Source: Bacteroidota bacterium (GTDB lineage: Bacteria; Bacteroidota; Bacteroidia; CAILMK01). From it: a stretch of DNA of 64,000 nt. Position 1 is the first letter of the stretch; the number at the start of each line of letters is the position of its first letter. Location of the stretch: NCBI GenBank assembly GCA_013288555.1, contig JABDBQ010000004.1, positions 47,070-111,069 of the forward strand, written 5' to 3'. Under the pieces are notes generated by a model, which was not told the origin of the DNA, made no database searches, and saw only the letters and a list, made by a program, of their open reading frames with translations. Below, piece by piece: positions 9,095-18,017 of the stretch. The translations under genes and the position numbers were made by a program.

Positions 9095-10410
9095 CTAACG
9101 CAAGCTTTTGAATGGACTAACTCTGAAATTCTTCCTATAACAACACCTTCGGAATCAATATCTTCCAATAATAAATTATCGATTCTATTTACTTTCACGG
9201 GATCATAAGTGGTTTTCACTTTGATATAGTTGCTGGTAAATCCCTGCATATATTCGCCGTGTTTCTGCTGTTCCCATAATACCGGAAATTCATTCCCGAG
9301 GTTTTCTTCATAAAACAGCCTGCGTTTCTTTTCGGATAAACTTACGAGCATGTCATGACGTTCGCGGCGTGTTGCATCAGGAACTCGTCCTTTGATTCGT
9401 AATGCTGTTGTATTCGGCCTTTCTGAATACGTAAAGACATGAAGATAGGAGACAGGCAGTTCCTTGATAAATTCATAGGTCTCCATAAATTCCTCATCGG
9501 TCTCTCCAGGAAAGCCTACAATAACATCAACACCGATACAGCAATGAGGCATCAGGCTCTTTATTTTAGATACCCTCTCTGCATATAAATCTCTTTTATA
9601 TCTCCGACGCATGGATTCCAGGATCCTATCGCTTCCTGACTGCAAGGGGATATGAAAATGAGGGACAAACTTATCTGAAGAAGCAACGAACTCAATGATT
9701 TCTTCGGTAAGCAAATTTGGTTCTATGGATGAAATACGGAAACGATCTATACCTTCAACTTTATCAAGTGCCTGGATGAGCTGCAGGAAATTTTCACCGG
9801 ATTCATTTTCAAAATCACCGATATTTACCCCTGTTAAAACAATTTCCTTCACGCCTTTGGCTGCAATTTCATCAGCCGCTTTCAATACTTCTTCTATAGC
9901 GCCACTTCGGCTGCGTCCCCGTGCCAATGGAATGGTACAGAAAGCACAGAAATAATCGCAGCCATCCTGGACTTTCAGAAATGATCTTGTCCGGTCTCCT
10001 GCCGACCATGCAGGGTTAAAACTGTGAATATCTTTGATATGTGAATTGAAAATGGCTTGTTCGCAACCATATTCAAGGTTTTGAACATGCGATACAATAT
10101 TGAATTTCTCTGCCGCACCAAGCACAAGATTTACCCCGGGTATTTTTGCAATTTCTTCCGGTTTCAACTGGGCATAGCAGCCAATAACCACTACATTGGC
10201 GAACTCGTTTTGTGCAAGGGCATTTTTTACGACACGTTTGGTTTTCCTGTCGGCATGGTCCGTAACAGAACAGGTATTTACAACATACACATCGGCAGGC
10301 TGCTCAAAATCAACCACATCATATCCGCTATTCTGAAATTGCCGGGCAATAGCAGATGTCTCCGAATAATTCAGTTTACAACCGAGGGTATGAAAGGCGA
10401 TGGTTTTCAA
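9088..10410 (-). CDS. mtaB: tRNA t6A37 methylthiotransferase MtaB
   Basis: MtaB is a radical-SAM enzyme that converts t6A37 to ms2t6A37 in ANN-decoding tRNAs. The 440-residue protein has the three N-terminal UPF0004 cysteines (TLGCKLNY, VNTCSVT, IGCYAQ), the radical SAM cluster CDYFCAFC near residue 152, and a C-terminal TRAM-like region. The wording GCKLN (rather than GCQMN of MiaB) and the ARGRSRSG motif fit MtaB. The ORF starts with TTG at 10410; no in-frame ATG is seen just upstream and TTGAAAACCATCGCC begins exactly at the conserved first strand, so TTG is probably used. The stop codon lies in a heptad array. Substrate t6A needs the Sua5-type synthase found at 60177. Confidence 0.93.
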   Translation of the reverse strand: MKTIAFHTLGCKLNYSETSAIARQFQNSGYDVVDFEQPADVYVVNTCSVTDHADRKTKRVVKNALAQNEFANVVVIGCYAQLKPEEIAKIPGVNLVLGAAEKFNIVSHVQNLEYGCEQAIFNSHIKDIHSFNPAWSAGDRTRSFLKVQDGCDYFCAFCTIPLARGRSRSGAIEEVLKAADEIAAKGVKEIVLTGVNIGDFENESGENFLQLIQALDKVEGIDRFRISSIEPNLLTEEIIEFVASSDKFVPHFHIPLQSGSDRILESMRRRYKRDLYAERVSKIKSLMPHCCIGVDVIVGFPGETDEEFMETYEFIKELPVSYLHVFTYSERPNTTALRIKGRVPDATRRERHDMLVSLSEKKRRLFYEENLGNEFPVLWEQQKHGEYMQGFTSNYIKVKTTYDPVKVNRIDNLLLEDIDSEGVVIGRISELVHSKACVSH

Positions 10411-10445
10411 GGTTATTTGAAATTGGATATTTGGCCTAACCCGTG

Positions 10446-10463
10446 CCTCTCCTAAAGGAGAGG
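10446..10463. repeat. Small hairpin CCTCTCC-TAAA-GGAGAGG
   Basis: A perfect 7-bp inverted repeat with a 4-nt loop between the exonuclease and mtaB, followed by GGAGAGC-type purine repeats. A similar CCTTCTCC-GGA-AGGAGAAGG hairpin lies at about 19490-19508 between the MerR and M23 genes, suggesting a dispersed small palindrome. Confidence 0.5.
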
Positions 10464-10510
10464 AGACAGCGGAGAGCGATATTCAATATTTTTAGCTTTT
10501 ATCAAGCATT

Positions 10511-10531
10511 CGTAATTTCTAATTCATAATT
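10511..10531 (+). repeat. Heptad array, NNTAATT family
   Basis: Three units CGTAATT TCTAATT CATAATT in exact 7-nt register, six bases downstream of the exonuclease stop codon (minus strand reading AATTATG AATTAGA AATTACG). Confidence 0.65.
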
Positions 10532-10537
10532 GATTCT

Positions 10538-11305
10538 TTATTTCATTCTGAGTCTTATCTCAGTTAGTTTCTTTTTTGTGTATTCTGTGAAATCACTGGT
10601 CATGATCCAGTTATAATAGCCCGGGTCTTTTTTCAATACATCCGTTACTTTATGGCCCTTGTATTTCCCGAAATTAAACATTTCAGAACCATCCTCATGC
10701 CTAACAATCCTGCCCACCAGATCAATGATATTATCATCCGGGTTGCCGATGGCAGCATTGATGGAATCAATATTGTCACCTAGCTCTTCGTATTTTTCAA
10801 GTTGAGCTGCAAATACTTCAAAAGTAGCATCTGTATCTGCCATAGCGGAGTGTGCATCAATGAGTTCCTTGCCGCAATAAAATGAATATGCTGCAGAAAG
10901 ATTCCTTTTTTCCATAGTATGGAATATCCGCTGCACATCAATTACTTTTCGTTTGCTCAAATCGAAATCAATGCCTGCCCGTATGAACTCTTCCATCAGC
11001 ATAGGCAGGTCGAACTTGAAAATATTAAATCCGGCAAGGTCAGCGGAACCTATAAAATGCTGCAATTCCTTTGCTCCGTTTTTGAATAAAGGTTTGTCAG
11101 CAACATCTTCATCTTTAATACCTATGATCTTTGTAATTTCTTCAGGGATAGGTAGCTCCGGATTGAAACGCCATATTTTACGTTCCTGGCTGTGGTCGGC
11201 ATTTATCTTTAACAAACCGATTTCGACGATACGGTCTTTGGTAAGGTTGAGGCCGGTGGACTCAATATCCAAAAAAACGATCTGTTTTTTGAGTTGTAGT
11301 TTCAT
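10538..11305 (-). CDS. DEDDh 3'-5' exonuclease with DUF3820-type tail
   Basis: A 255-residue DnaQ-like exonuclease. The catalytic set is visible: Exo I FLDIESTGL (Asp, Glu), Exo II NIFKFDLPML (Asp), Exo III HSAMADTDAT (His, Asp). After about residue 205 comes FNFGKYKGHKVTDVLKKDPGYYNWI, a small 'FGKYKG' domain seen fused to or beside exonucleases in Bacteroidota. It probably trims single-stranded or mismatched DNA 3' ends, but which repair process it serves is not visible; it lacks polymerase III alpha context. The -7 box TACCTTTG lies 5 bases before the ATG. Confidence 0.85.
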   Translation of the reverse strand: MKLQLKKQIVFLDIESTGLNLTKDRIVEIGLLKINADHSQERKIWRFNPELPIPEEITKIIGIKDEDVADKPLFKNGAKELQHFIGSADLAGFNIFKFDLPMLMEEFIRAGIDFDLSKRKVIDVQRIFHTMEKRNLSAAYSFYCGKELIDAHSAMADTDATFEVFAAQLEKYEELGDNIDSINAAIGNPDDNIIDLVGRIVRHEDGSEMFNFGKYKGHKVTDVLKKDPGYYNWIMTSDFTEYTKKKLTEIRLRMK

Positions 11306-11310
11306 TGGTG

Positions 11311-11318
11311 CAAAGGTA
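11311..11318 (-). promoter_or_regulatory. -7 box of exonuclease gene, near-leaderless
   Basis: CAAAGGTA on top, so TACCTTTG on the minus strand, ending 5 bases before the start codon at 11305. A heptad array begins nine bases further upstream. Confidence 0.45.
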
Positions 11319-11326
11319 GGAATTAA

Positions 11327-11354
11327 TCAGGGGTTAGGGATTAGGCGTTAGGGG
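11327..11354 (+). repeat. Heptad array, TYAGGNN family
   Basis: Four units TCAGGGG TTAGGGA TTAGGCG TTAGGGG. It lies upstream of the exonuclease promoter and about 70 bases from the stop of the next gene; no inverted partner is seen nearby. Confidence 0.8.
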
Positions 11355-11424
11355 GTTGATAAGATAGTATTCATTTCCCAACCAAATAGGGTAATAGGAT
11401 GCTTAAATGTTAAATATTATCCTC

Positions 11425-12159
11425 TTATTTTTTTATGGTGTACTCCAGCTTGGTTATCGTATCGTTTTTTACATTGATATTGTAATCTATCAATGGACCA
11501 CTTCCTCCGCCTCCGGATCCATCTCTCCAATCATCGAACATACCCGGAAAAGCATGCCTGAATTTTTCGAAACTATCACCCTTCTTAAATTTCGATATAT
11601 TTCGGACAAATATTCCTTCACGAATTTCGTCCGGCACATATCTGAAAACAAGAATAGGTGTTAGCCTTGGTAATAGCCAAAGCCAAATTATCATATAAAT
11701 TACAGGAGAAAATATTGCTCCAATTTTAATAAGAAGATTGTCATTAAGAAGGCTGGCAAAATTGTTATTTCGAATGAATTTTGAATATGCAATGCCGAAA
11801 AATAAGCCTTCTAATATTGCAAGTGGGATAAACATCCATATAAGCTCCAGACTTTGAAACAATCCCCCAACTAAAATGGAATATGTAAGGCAAGCATAAG
11901 CTATTGTAGCAAAGGGAAATATATAAGGTTTGAACAGTCTTTTTGAAGGATCAAGCCTGCTTAAAGGATATATGATAAATACTGCCCAGCTAATTAAGGT
12001 GAAAATGCCTGAATAGAATAAAATTACACCACTATCCGAGGCCTTACCGTGTGCAAGACCTAAATAGATCGAATAAACCAGGTTCGTAAGAAACCACCCC
12101 AACGAAATTGATAAAAAGCTAAGAATGACATAGACCTTTTTAATTTTATCAATATTCAT
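11425..12159 (-). CDS. Uncharacterised multi-span membrane protein
   Basis: A 244-residue protein not recognised by family. Hydrophobicity suggests about five membrane spans: VYVILSFLSISLGWFLTNLV, GVILFYSGIFTLISWAVFI, YIFPFATIAYACLTYSIL, LIWMFIPLAILEGLFFGIA and IFSPVIYMIIWLWLLP. These are followed by a soluble C-terminal part of about 70 residues (VFRYVPDEIREGIFVRNISKF... to NDTITKLEYTIKK) with a glycine-serine run (GSGGGGSG). It starts 22 bases after gcvP on the same strand and could be read through from it, but no functional link is evident. Confidence 0.6.
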   Translation of the reverse strand: MNIDKIKKVYVILSFLSISLGWFLTNLVYSIYLGLAHGKASDSGVILFYSGIFTLISWAVFIIYPLSRLDPSKRLFKPYIFPFATIAYACLTYSILVGGLFQSLELIWMFIPLAILEGLFFGIAYSKFIRNNNFASLLNDNLLIKIGAIFSPVIYMIIWLWLLPRLTPILVFRYVPDEIREGIFVRNISKFKKGDSFEKFRHAFPGMFDDWRDGSGGGGSGPLIDYNINVKNDTITKLEYTIKK

Positions 12160-12181
12160 TCTTAGCTTTCAATATAATGAT

Positions 12182-15040
12182 CTATTCCACCGTTTCATAC
12201 TCCTCAACCGGCGGACAAGAACAAACCAAATTCCTATCGCCGTAGCCATTGTTGATACGTCCTACTGCCGGCCAGAATTTGTTATGCTTCACCCAATCCA
12301 GCGGGTAAACAGCTTTCTGCCTTGTGTAGTTATGGTTCCAGTCGTCAGCGATCACAGAATCAGCGGTATGCGGCGCATTTTTCAGAACGTTATCGTTCTT
12401 ATCTACAATGCCGAGTTCTATTTCGTCAATTTCTTTTTTTATGGAAATCAGCACATCGCAGAACCTGTCCAGTTCGCCTTTTGGCTCACTTTCGGTAGGT
12501 TCTACCATCATGGTTCCTGCCACCGGGAAAGATATGGTTGGTGCGTGGAAACCATAGTCCATCAATCGTTTGGCAATATCTTCAACCTCAACGCCGGAAG
12601 TCTGTTTGAACTTGCGGGTGTCAAGGATCATTTCATGTGCGCAACGGCCGTTGGTGCCGCTATATAAGGTATCATAATAGCCATCTAATCTTGTTTTGAT
12701 ATAATTGGCATTCAGGATCGCATATTTGGTGGCATTTTCAAGGCCTGTGGTGCCCATCATACGGATATAGGTATAAGAGATCAACAGGATGCTGGCGCTG
12801 CTCCATGGTGCAGAACAAACCGCATGAATAGCTTTAGATCCACCGGTCTTCACAATAGGATGACCCGGAAGGAATGGAGTCAAATGTTTTGCAACACCGA
12901 TCGGGCCCATACCGGGACCACCACCTCCGTGAGGGATGCAGAAAGTCTTGTGCAGGTTCAGGTGGCAAACGTCTGCCCCAATATTACCCGGACTGGTCAG
13001 GCCAACCTGTGCGTTCATATTGGCACCGTCCATATAAACTTGTCCGCCATGGCTGTGGATGATGCTGCAAATCTCCTGGATGGTTTCTTCAAATACCCCG
13101 TGGGTAGAAGGGTAGGTTACCATCAGGCAAGCCAACACATCTTTATTTTCTTCCGCTTTTTGTCTTAAGTCCTCTACGTCAATATTGCCATGCTCGTCTG
13201 TTTTGGTCACTATGACTTTCATGCCGGCCATTACCGCACTGGCAGGATTGGTTCCGTGCGCAGATTGCGGGATCAAAGCCACATTACGATGCGTTTCGCC
13301 ACGGTCTTTGAAATATTCACGGATCACCAACAGACCTGTGTATTCTCCCTGTGCTCCTGAATTAGGCTGTAGTGAGATGCCATCAAAATCTGTGATCTGT
13401 TTCAATGCTTCGGTAAGTTCTTCAAAGATCTGTTTGTATCCATTTGCCTGGTCCAATGGTGCAAAAGGATGAATGGCACCAAATTCAGGCCAGGTTACCG
13501 GGATCATTTCAGTGGTTGCATTCAGTTTCATGGTACAACTACCTAAAGAGATCATGGAATGTACCAGAGACAAATCCTTGTTTTCCAAAGACTTGATGTA
13601 GCGAAGCATTTCATGTTCCGAATGATGAGAATTGAAAACAGGGTGGGTGAGGTAGTCAGATTTACGCGCAAAAGTGGAATGGAATTCTGCCTCATAAGCC
13701 TGCTGAAATTCAGCCTGCGATATATTTGCATTACCGAATACAGAAAGTATGTCATTCAGGTCTTTTACACTTGTATTTTCATCCAAAGAAATCCCGATAA
13801 ATCCGGCTCCATACCTGAAATTGATACCTGCTTTTTCAGCTTTGGCCATATAAGCCGGTATCTCGTTTTCGTCAATTTCAATTCTTAGCGTATCGAAGAA
13901 ACTATGGTTCGTTTGTTTTAAGCCGAGTCCTCTTAGTTTATCATTGAGTACTTTGGTGCTGCCATGTACCTGTTTTGCGATATTTTTAATGCCGTCTTTT
14001 CCATGATAAACGGCATACATACTGGCCATTACAGATAATAAAACCTGGGCCGTACATATATTGCTCGTTGCTTTCTCACGACGGATATGCTGCTCTCTTG
14101 TCTGCAAAGCCATACGATAAGCCTGTTTGCCATGGCTGTCAATAGAAACCCCAATGATACGTCCCGGCATTTCACGTTTGAAATCATCTCTGGTTGCAAA
14201 GAAAGCTGCATGTGGTCCGCCATAGCCCATAGGTACGCCAAAACGTTGAGAAGTACCTACAACCACATCAGCACCCCATTCTCCCGGAGGTGTCAGCAAA
14301 GCAAGGCTCAACAGGTCAGTCGCCACAGTAACATGGCATCCAATAGCATGTGCCTGTTCGCAGAAAGAAGCATAATCATGAATATTGCCTTCAGCATCAG
14401 GATACTGTAAAATAGCACCGAAGAAAGATTTATCGAATGTAAATGTTTTGTGATCGCCGATAACAAGTTCAATACCAAAAGGATTGGCACGGGTTTCCAG
14501 TACATCAACCGTTTGAGGGAATATTTTATCAGAAACAAAGAATTTCACACCGTTATCTTTACCACGCTCATTGTATAACATGTGCATGGCTTCAGCCGCA
14601 GCCGTACCCTCATCGAGCAGGGATGCGTTGGCGATGGCCATTCCTGTGAGGTCAATAATCATGGTCTGGTAGTTGATCAGCGCTTCCAGCCTGCCCTGGG
14701 CAATTTCTGCCTGGTAAGGGGTATAGGCAGTGTACCATCCCGGGTTTTCGAGGACATTCCTCAGGATTACTTTGGGTACGATGGTATCGTAATAGCCCAG
14801 TCCGATATAAGATTTGAATATTCTGTTTTTGGCGGCAATCTTAGCCAGCTCCTGCAACATTTCCTGTTCACCAAGTGCGGGAGGAAGGTTCATAGGTTGT
14901 TTTTTGCGGATAGATGCCGGAATGGTTTCATCGATCAACTGGTCGAGTGATGATACGCCAATGGTTTCCAACATCTTTTGCGTGTCGGTTGCATTCGGGC
15001 CGATATGCCTGTGTTCAAAATAATCAGATCTTTTCAACAT
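12182..15040 (-). CDS. gcvP: Glycine dehydrogenase (decarboxylating), P-protein
   Basis: PLP-dependent P-protein of the glycine cleavage system. It decarboxylates glycine and passes the aminomethyl group to the lipoyl arm of GcvH. At 952 residues it is the fused (homodimeric) form, equivalent to GcvPA plus GcvPB. The C-terminal half carries the PLP lysine in [16 protein letters not shown] (near residue 700); the start [16 protein letters not shown] and [26 protein letters not shown] are standard. gcvT and gcvH are not in the window, so the system is dispersed here, which is common in Bacteroidota. No glycine riboswitch was recognised in the 5' region; a TAAATTTG box at 15093-15100 is the promoter candidate, giving a leader of about 50 nt. 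Confidence 0.97.
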   Translation of the reverse strand: MLKRSDYFEHRHIGPNATDTQKMLETIGVSSLDQLIDETIPASIRKKQPMNLPPALGEQEMLQELAKIAAKNRIFKSYIGLGYYDTIVPKVILRNVLENPGWYTAYTPYQAEIAQGRLEALINYQTMIIDLTGMAIANASLLDEGTAAAEAMHMLYNERGKDNGVKFFVSDKIFPQTVDVLETRANPFGIELVIGDHKTFTFDKSFFGAILQYPDAEGNIHDYASFCEQAHAIGCHVTVATDLLSLALLTPPGEWGADVVVGTSQRFGVPMGYGGPHAAFFATRDDFKREMPGRIIGVSIDSHGKQAYRMALQTREQHIRREKATSNICTAQVLLSVMASMYAVYHGKDGIKNIAKQVHGSTKVLNDKLRGLGLKQTNHSFFDTLRIEIDENEIPAYMAKAEKAGINFRYGAGFIGISLDENTSVKDLNDILSVFGNANISQAEFQQAYEAEFHSTFARKSDYLTHPVFNSHHSEHEMLRYIKSLENKDLSLVHSMISLGSCTMKLNATTEMIPVTWPEFGAIHPFAPLDQANGYKQIFEELTEALKQITDFDGISLQPNSGAQGEYTGLLVIREYFKDRGETHRNVALIPQSAHGTNPASAVMAGMKVIVTKTDEHGNIDVEDLRQKAEENKDVLACLMVTYPSTHGVFEETIQEICSIIHSHGGQVYMDGANMNAQVGLTSPGNIGADVCHLNLHKTFCIPHGGGGPGMGPIGVAKHLTPFLPGHPIVKTGGSKAIHAVCSAPWSSASILLISYTYIRMMGTTGLENATKYAILNANYIKTRLDGYYDTLYSGTNGRCAHEMILDTRKFKQTSGVEVEDIAKRLMDYGFHAPTISFPVAGTMMVEPTESEPKGELDRFCDVLISIKKEIDEIELGIVDKNDNVLKNAPHTADSVIADDWNHNYTRQKAVYPLDWVKHNKFWPAVGRINNGYGDRNLVCSCPPVEEYETVE

Positions 15041-15189
15041 GATGCGTCTTGTATTTTAATGATATAAAAATTCCTTACCTCTAAATATTTTGCAAATTTA
15101 GGGCTTAAACATGGAATTTGTATGACGGGAATCAGGATAGTGGACTATTGCAATTCCTCGGCTGAAATATTCTATTAAATTTGAAAATC

Positions 15190-15342
15190 CTGTCACCCCT
15201 TTCGGGGTTCTTGAAACAGATACATTTCCTTATGCTATAATCATATCACCCCTTCGGGGTTATTTGCCGATCAACCCCGAAGGGGTGATATGATTGTAAT
15301 AAAACATCAATTGCTATCTATAAAACCCCAAAGGGGTGACAG
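15190..15342. repeat. Nested palindromes (CCCCTTCGGGG family)
   Basis: Inner element 15239-15295: two 23-nt arms that are exact reverse complements (left arm begins AATCATATCACCCC, loop ATTTGCCGATC). Outer pair: CTGTCACCCCTTTCGGGGTT at 15190-15209 and its near reverse complement AACCCCAAAGGGGTGACAG at 15324-15342 (one base missing). Each arm also contains its own CCCC..GGGG mini-palindrome, so alternative cruciforms are possible. Confidence 0.9.
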
Positions 15343-15556
15343 TTTCCCTGCTCCTCGGTCTGTCTCTTGAACGACCGAAACCTAACAAATGATATTCTGG
15401 TCTGTCAGGAGACAGACCAGGGAAAAGACAGACCTGGGAAATGGGCTTTAATTATTGAAGTATTCAATCATTTCTGTACTTATAACACTACATTAAACAG
15501 AATGCCACTCACTCAGGAAGAAATACAGAAAATTAGTTCGGATTAGGAGCAACTTT

Positions 15557-15628
15557 CATAACAAAATAACATAACAAAGATGTGTTACCGGAATAAGATT
15601 TTGTAACAGGTGGGATGTTATGTTACAG
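15557..15628 (+). repeat. ~70-bp direct repeat, copy 1
   Basis: Starts CATAACAAAATAACATAACA, contains TAAGATT(T/C)TGTAACAGGTG and ends GTTATGTTA. It matches the copy at 16551-16616 on the other side of the lipoprotein gene. Ends are partly complementary (AACATAAC / GTTATGTT), so each copy can fold into a hairpin. Confidence 0.85.
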
Positions 15629-15710
15629 ATATCGGAAAGCGGGATTCGTGAATCAGAAAATATATCAAGAATATAGCAGCTGTTTTCATTATTATTTATA
15701 TATTTAACGG

Positions 15711-16469
15711 ATGAAGAAGATTCTGTTTGCTTTGATTGTGATTGCTATGGTGCAGAATTCCTGCAAAAAACAGGAATCCAATAAATTAACTCCAACTCAA
15801 GATCATGATTCTGTTGAGGTTTCAAGCTTCAAGTGGCCAAACGGAAATACTCAATATAGTTATGATGCCTGGCGTATGGCCTATGAATACGATACGTTGA
15901 TCAAAAGCCCTTATAAGGATAGTCTTTCCATAGAAAAAGCATTGGCTGATACCATTTCAAATGCCCTGGCTGCTATATATAATTCACATTTTCTGCAGCG
16001 GGATACTGTGGTAAAAGTATACAATATCCATAACTATTGTGATCTTAATTTAAGGGATATTGCCATAGCCGTGAATGATATCAGCCATGGCTGGGTGGCT
16101 AAATGCTGGAATAACCAGTATCCTACCGGGTTTGCCTTGCTAGATAGTTTTCACAATAGGTTTGGGCTTAGTACTGAGAATGTTTATACGTTTCCCTGGG
16201 ATTCGGTTATTGCACTACAAGTCCCTTTGCCTCTAAATTGCTTAAAGCTATGCCAGATGCTCACCAACAGACCGCAAATTAAATATGCCGAACTTAATTA
16301 CTGCGCTGGAGGTGATGGAGATTATATTAGATTTTACCGCGAAAACGACTATTATAAAATTATTTTTGATCATGGTTCAGATGATTGTCCATCAGGCTGT
16401 ATCAGCCATGAATTCTGGCAATTCAACGTGTACAAGGATGCAAAGGTGAGGTTTGTGAAAAAGTGGTAA
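15711..16469 (+). CDS. Uncharacterised lipoprotein
   Basis: A 252-residue protein with a lipoprotein signal (MKKILFALIVIAMVQNSC, then KKQES), so it should be anchored in the periplasm or on the outer membrane. The mature part has several Cys (HNYCDLN, LNCLKLCQ, ELNYCAGG, DDCPSGCISHEFW). No family recognised. The gene is bracketed by two copies of the ~70-bp repeat, which suggests it may have arrived or been duplicated as a unit. It has no co-directional close neighbour. Confidence 0.6.
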   Translation: MKKILFALIVIAMVQNSCKKQESNKLTPTQDHDSVEVSSFKWPNGNTQYSYDAWRMAYEYDTLIKSPYKDSLSIEKALADTISNALAAIYNSHFLQRDTVVKVYNIHNYCDLNLRDIAIAVNDISHGWVAKCWNNQYPTGFALLDSFHNRFGLSTENVYTFPWDSVIALQVPLPLNCLKLCQMLTNRPQIKYAELNYCAGGDGDYIRFYRENDYYKIIFDHGSDDCPSGCISHEFWQFNVYKDAKVRFVKKW

Positions 16470-16550
16470 GAGGTATTTGCCCGGCACTTATACATCTGTG
16501 ACACATTCAGCCTGGTTCCAGCTATTCAATCCTCCATCTTTACCACACCA

Positions 16551-16616
16551 CATAACAAAATAACATAACAATACAAGTGTTATAAGATTCTGTAACAGGT
16601 GATGTGTTATGTTATA
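16551..16616 (+). repeat. ~70-bp direct repeat, copy 2
   Basis: Begins with the same CATAACAAAATAACATAACA as copy 1, then ...TAAGATTCTGTAACAGGTG...TGTTATGTTATAG. The central part is a few bases shorter than copy 1. Confidence 0.85.
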
Positions 16617-16681
16617 GTACATTCATTTTCGCTTTTGAAAATTATTTTTAGATTTGCGATCCACCATTAAAACTAAATTTC

Positions 16682-17347
16682 ATGACCCGATTGAGACCTT
16701 ATGATGTGCCGCACAAAGCCTTAAGAAATGTCCTTTCACAGGCATCGCTTCTGGCAGGCAAAACAGATTATAACAATCCTGCGGAAACAGAAACCCTTTT
16801 CAATGCCAGCAAAGAGGTGTTTGCCATGCTCGACGGCCATGCCCACGATGAAGAAACAGTCACGCTGGCTGATCTCGAAATGCGGTTGCCGGGGAGTTCT
16901 GCGCATGACAAGGAAGACCATGTAGAAATCCATGAAGCACAGCATCATTTATCAGACCTGATCACTGATATTTACAATGCTTCCAAATCAGGTAAAGACC
17001 AGAAAGCGGCGGGGGCAGAATATTATCTTGCCTTTACCGAGTTTCATAGCAAATACCTGGACCATATTTCAAAAGAAGAACGCATTACCCAACCCCTTCT
17101 ATGGGAACATTTTACCGATGAAGAATTGATGGGTCACCGCGGCCGCATCATGAGCCAGCTGGAGCCGACAATGTTACTTACGTGGTTTAGATATTCTGTG
17201 CCTGCACAGAGCCATCCTGAAAGGGTGGAAATATTATCGGGCTTTAAGAAAATGGCTCCTGAACCTTTCTTTAACCAAAGCATGGGCGTATTGAAGGAAG
17301 TTCTTACAAGCCAGGAATACAGTAATTTACAGACGGCTTTGAATTAG
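16682..17347 (+). CDS. Hemerythrin-like domain protein
   Basis: A 221-residue protein with the spaced histidine and acidic residues of a hemerythrin-type four-helix bundle: PHKALRN (helix 1), DGHAHDEET (helix 2), HVEIHEAQHHL (helix 3), FHSKYLDHISKEE (helix 4). Hemerythrin-like domains bind a di-iron centre and serve in oxygen or NO sensing, storage or iron handling. The extra C-terminal part (MLLTWFRYSVPAQSHPERVEIL...) is conserved in bacterial relatives but of unknown role. It is a single gene with a possible TAGATTTG -7 box at 16649-16656. Confidence 0.7.
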   Translation: MTRLRPYDVPHKALRNVLSQASLLAGKTDYNNPAETETLFNASKEVFAMLDGHAHDEETVTLADLEMRLPGSSAHDKEDHVEIHEAQHHLSDLITDIYNASKSGKDQKAAGAEYYLAFTEFHSKYLDHISKEERITQPLLWEHFTDEELMGHRGRIMSQLEPTMLLTWFRYSVPAQSHPERVEILSGFKKMAPEPFFNQSMGVLKEVLTSQEYSNLQTALN

Positions 17348-17382
17348 GGAAGGGGTAAGGTTTTGGGACATTCTATTTTTTC

Positions 17383-17400
17383 AAAAAGAGGGACATCTAA
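17383..17400 (+). repeat. Direct repeat left of toxin-antitoxin pair
   Basis: AAAAAGAGGGACATCTAA, matching AAAAAGTGGGACTTCTAA at 17993-18010 in 16 of 18 positions. Confidence 0.6.
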
Positions 17401-17461
17401 ACTTATTTGAGTACCACCTCTCTGATCATTGTTGTAATAATATTAATTAGGGAATCAATTA

Positions 17462-17469
17462 TATCTTTG
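17462..17469 (+). promoter_or_regulatory. -7 box of the toxin-antitoxin operon
   Basis: TATCTTTG, 29 bases before the antitoxin ATG; the nearest upstream TTG is 27 bases away, a little longer than usual. Confidence 0.35.
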
Positions 17470-17498
17470 TAAGGTTATCTGAATGTAAGAAATACAAG

Positions 17499-17702
17499 AT
17501 GAATATACCCGGGATAAAAATAGAAAAAGACAATGCAGGGAGAACCAGCAAGGTCATTTTTGATGCAAAAAAGCACCGCCGTTTGCTTGAAGATATTCTT
17601 GATGCTTTGGAAGCAAAGGAACGTTTGAAAAATCCTGTTCTTATTCCCTGGGAGGATGTGAAAGCCAAACTTGATAAAAAGCACAATACGAAGAATAAGT
17701 AA
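17499..17702 (+). CDS. Putative antitoxin of a RelE-type pair
   Basis: A 67-residue protein whose TAA stop directly abuts the GTG start of the RelE-like toxin. The N-terminal part (GIKIEKDNAGRTSKVIFDAKKHRRLLEDILDALEAKE) resembles the short Phd/YefM-like dimerisation fold that binds operator DNA, and the basic C-terminal tail (WEDVKAKLDKKHNTKNK) would wrap the toxin. By analogy it should neutralise the toxin and repress the operon. The family assignment is weak; the genetic arrangement carries most of the weight. Confidence 0.65.
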   Translation: MNIPGIKIEKDNAGRTSKVIFDAKKHRRLLEDILDALEAKERLKNPVLIPWEDVKAKLDKKHNTKNK

Positions 17703-17963
17703 GTGGCTTTTAAAGTTGTCATAGAAAGAAGGGCATCCAAAGAACTGGGGAACCTTCCACCAAAAGCATATCGATCCATAAGTCGGGCCATAGATGCCAT
17801 TTCAATTAATCCGAGATTAAGAGGTTATATTAAACTCGAAGGAGAGGATGATCTATATCGTTATAGAGTAGGAGATTATAGGATTATTTACCAGATTTCA
17901 GATCAAACTGTTACGATCGTTATAATTAAGATAAGTCACCGCAAGGATGTGTATCGAAAATAG
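17703..17963 (+). CDS. RelE/ParE-family toxin
   Basis: An 86-residue protein with the RelE fold signature: FKVVIERRASKELGNLPP, helix AYRSISRAIDAI, NPRLRGYIKLEGEDDLYRYRVGDYRIIYQI, and IKISHRKDVYRK at the C-terminus. R-[VI]-GDYR-[IV]-[IV]Y and HRK-[DE]-[VI]Y are the usual RelE positions, so the active-site basic residues look intact. RelE toxins cut mRNA in the ribosomal A site. It starts at GTG 17703, immediately after the antitoxin stop, so the two are translationally coupled. Confidence 0.85.
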   Translation: MAFKVVIERRASKELGNLPPKAYRSISRAIDAISINPRLRGYIKLEGEDDLYRYRVGDYRIIYQISDQTVTIVIIKISHRKDVYRK

Positions 17964-17983
17964 CTCATTGCGACCAGAAGTTA

Positions 17984-18010
17984 CACTTTTTTAAAAAGTG
18001 GGACTTCTAA
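17984..18010. repeat. Palindrome and direct repeat right of toxin-antitoxin pair
   Basis: CACTTTTTTAAAAAGTG is a near-perfect palindrome that overlaps AAAAAGTGGGACTTCTAA, the right copy of the direct repeat bracketing the toxin-antitoxin genes. It also lies between convergent toxin and dapA transcripts and may act as a terminator. Confidence 0.5.
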
Positions 18011-18017
18011 GGTTAAT

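Larger units (their letters stand above)
15041..15710. other. Repeat-rich 670-bp gap between gcvP and lipoprotein gene
   Basis: No coding ORF recognised. It contains, from left to right: the likely gcvP promoter, nested CCCCTTCGGGG-type palindromes (15190-15342), a GGTCTGTC-AGGA-GACAGACC hairpin near 15402-15421, and a ~70-bp repeat (15557-15628) that recurs beyond the next gene. Confidence 0.7.

Noticed and set aside
15041-15160. Glycine riboswitch in the gcvP leader
   Set aside because: The leader from the likely promoter is only about 50 nt, and I could not find the paired aptamer architecture.
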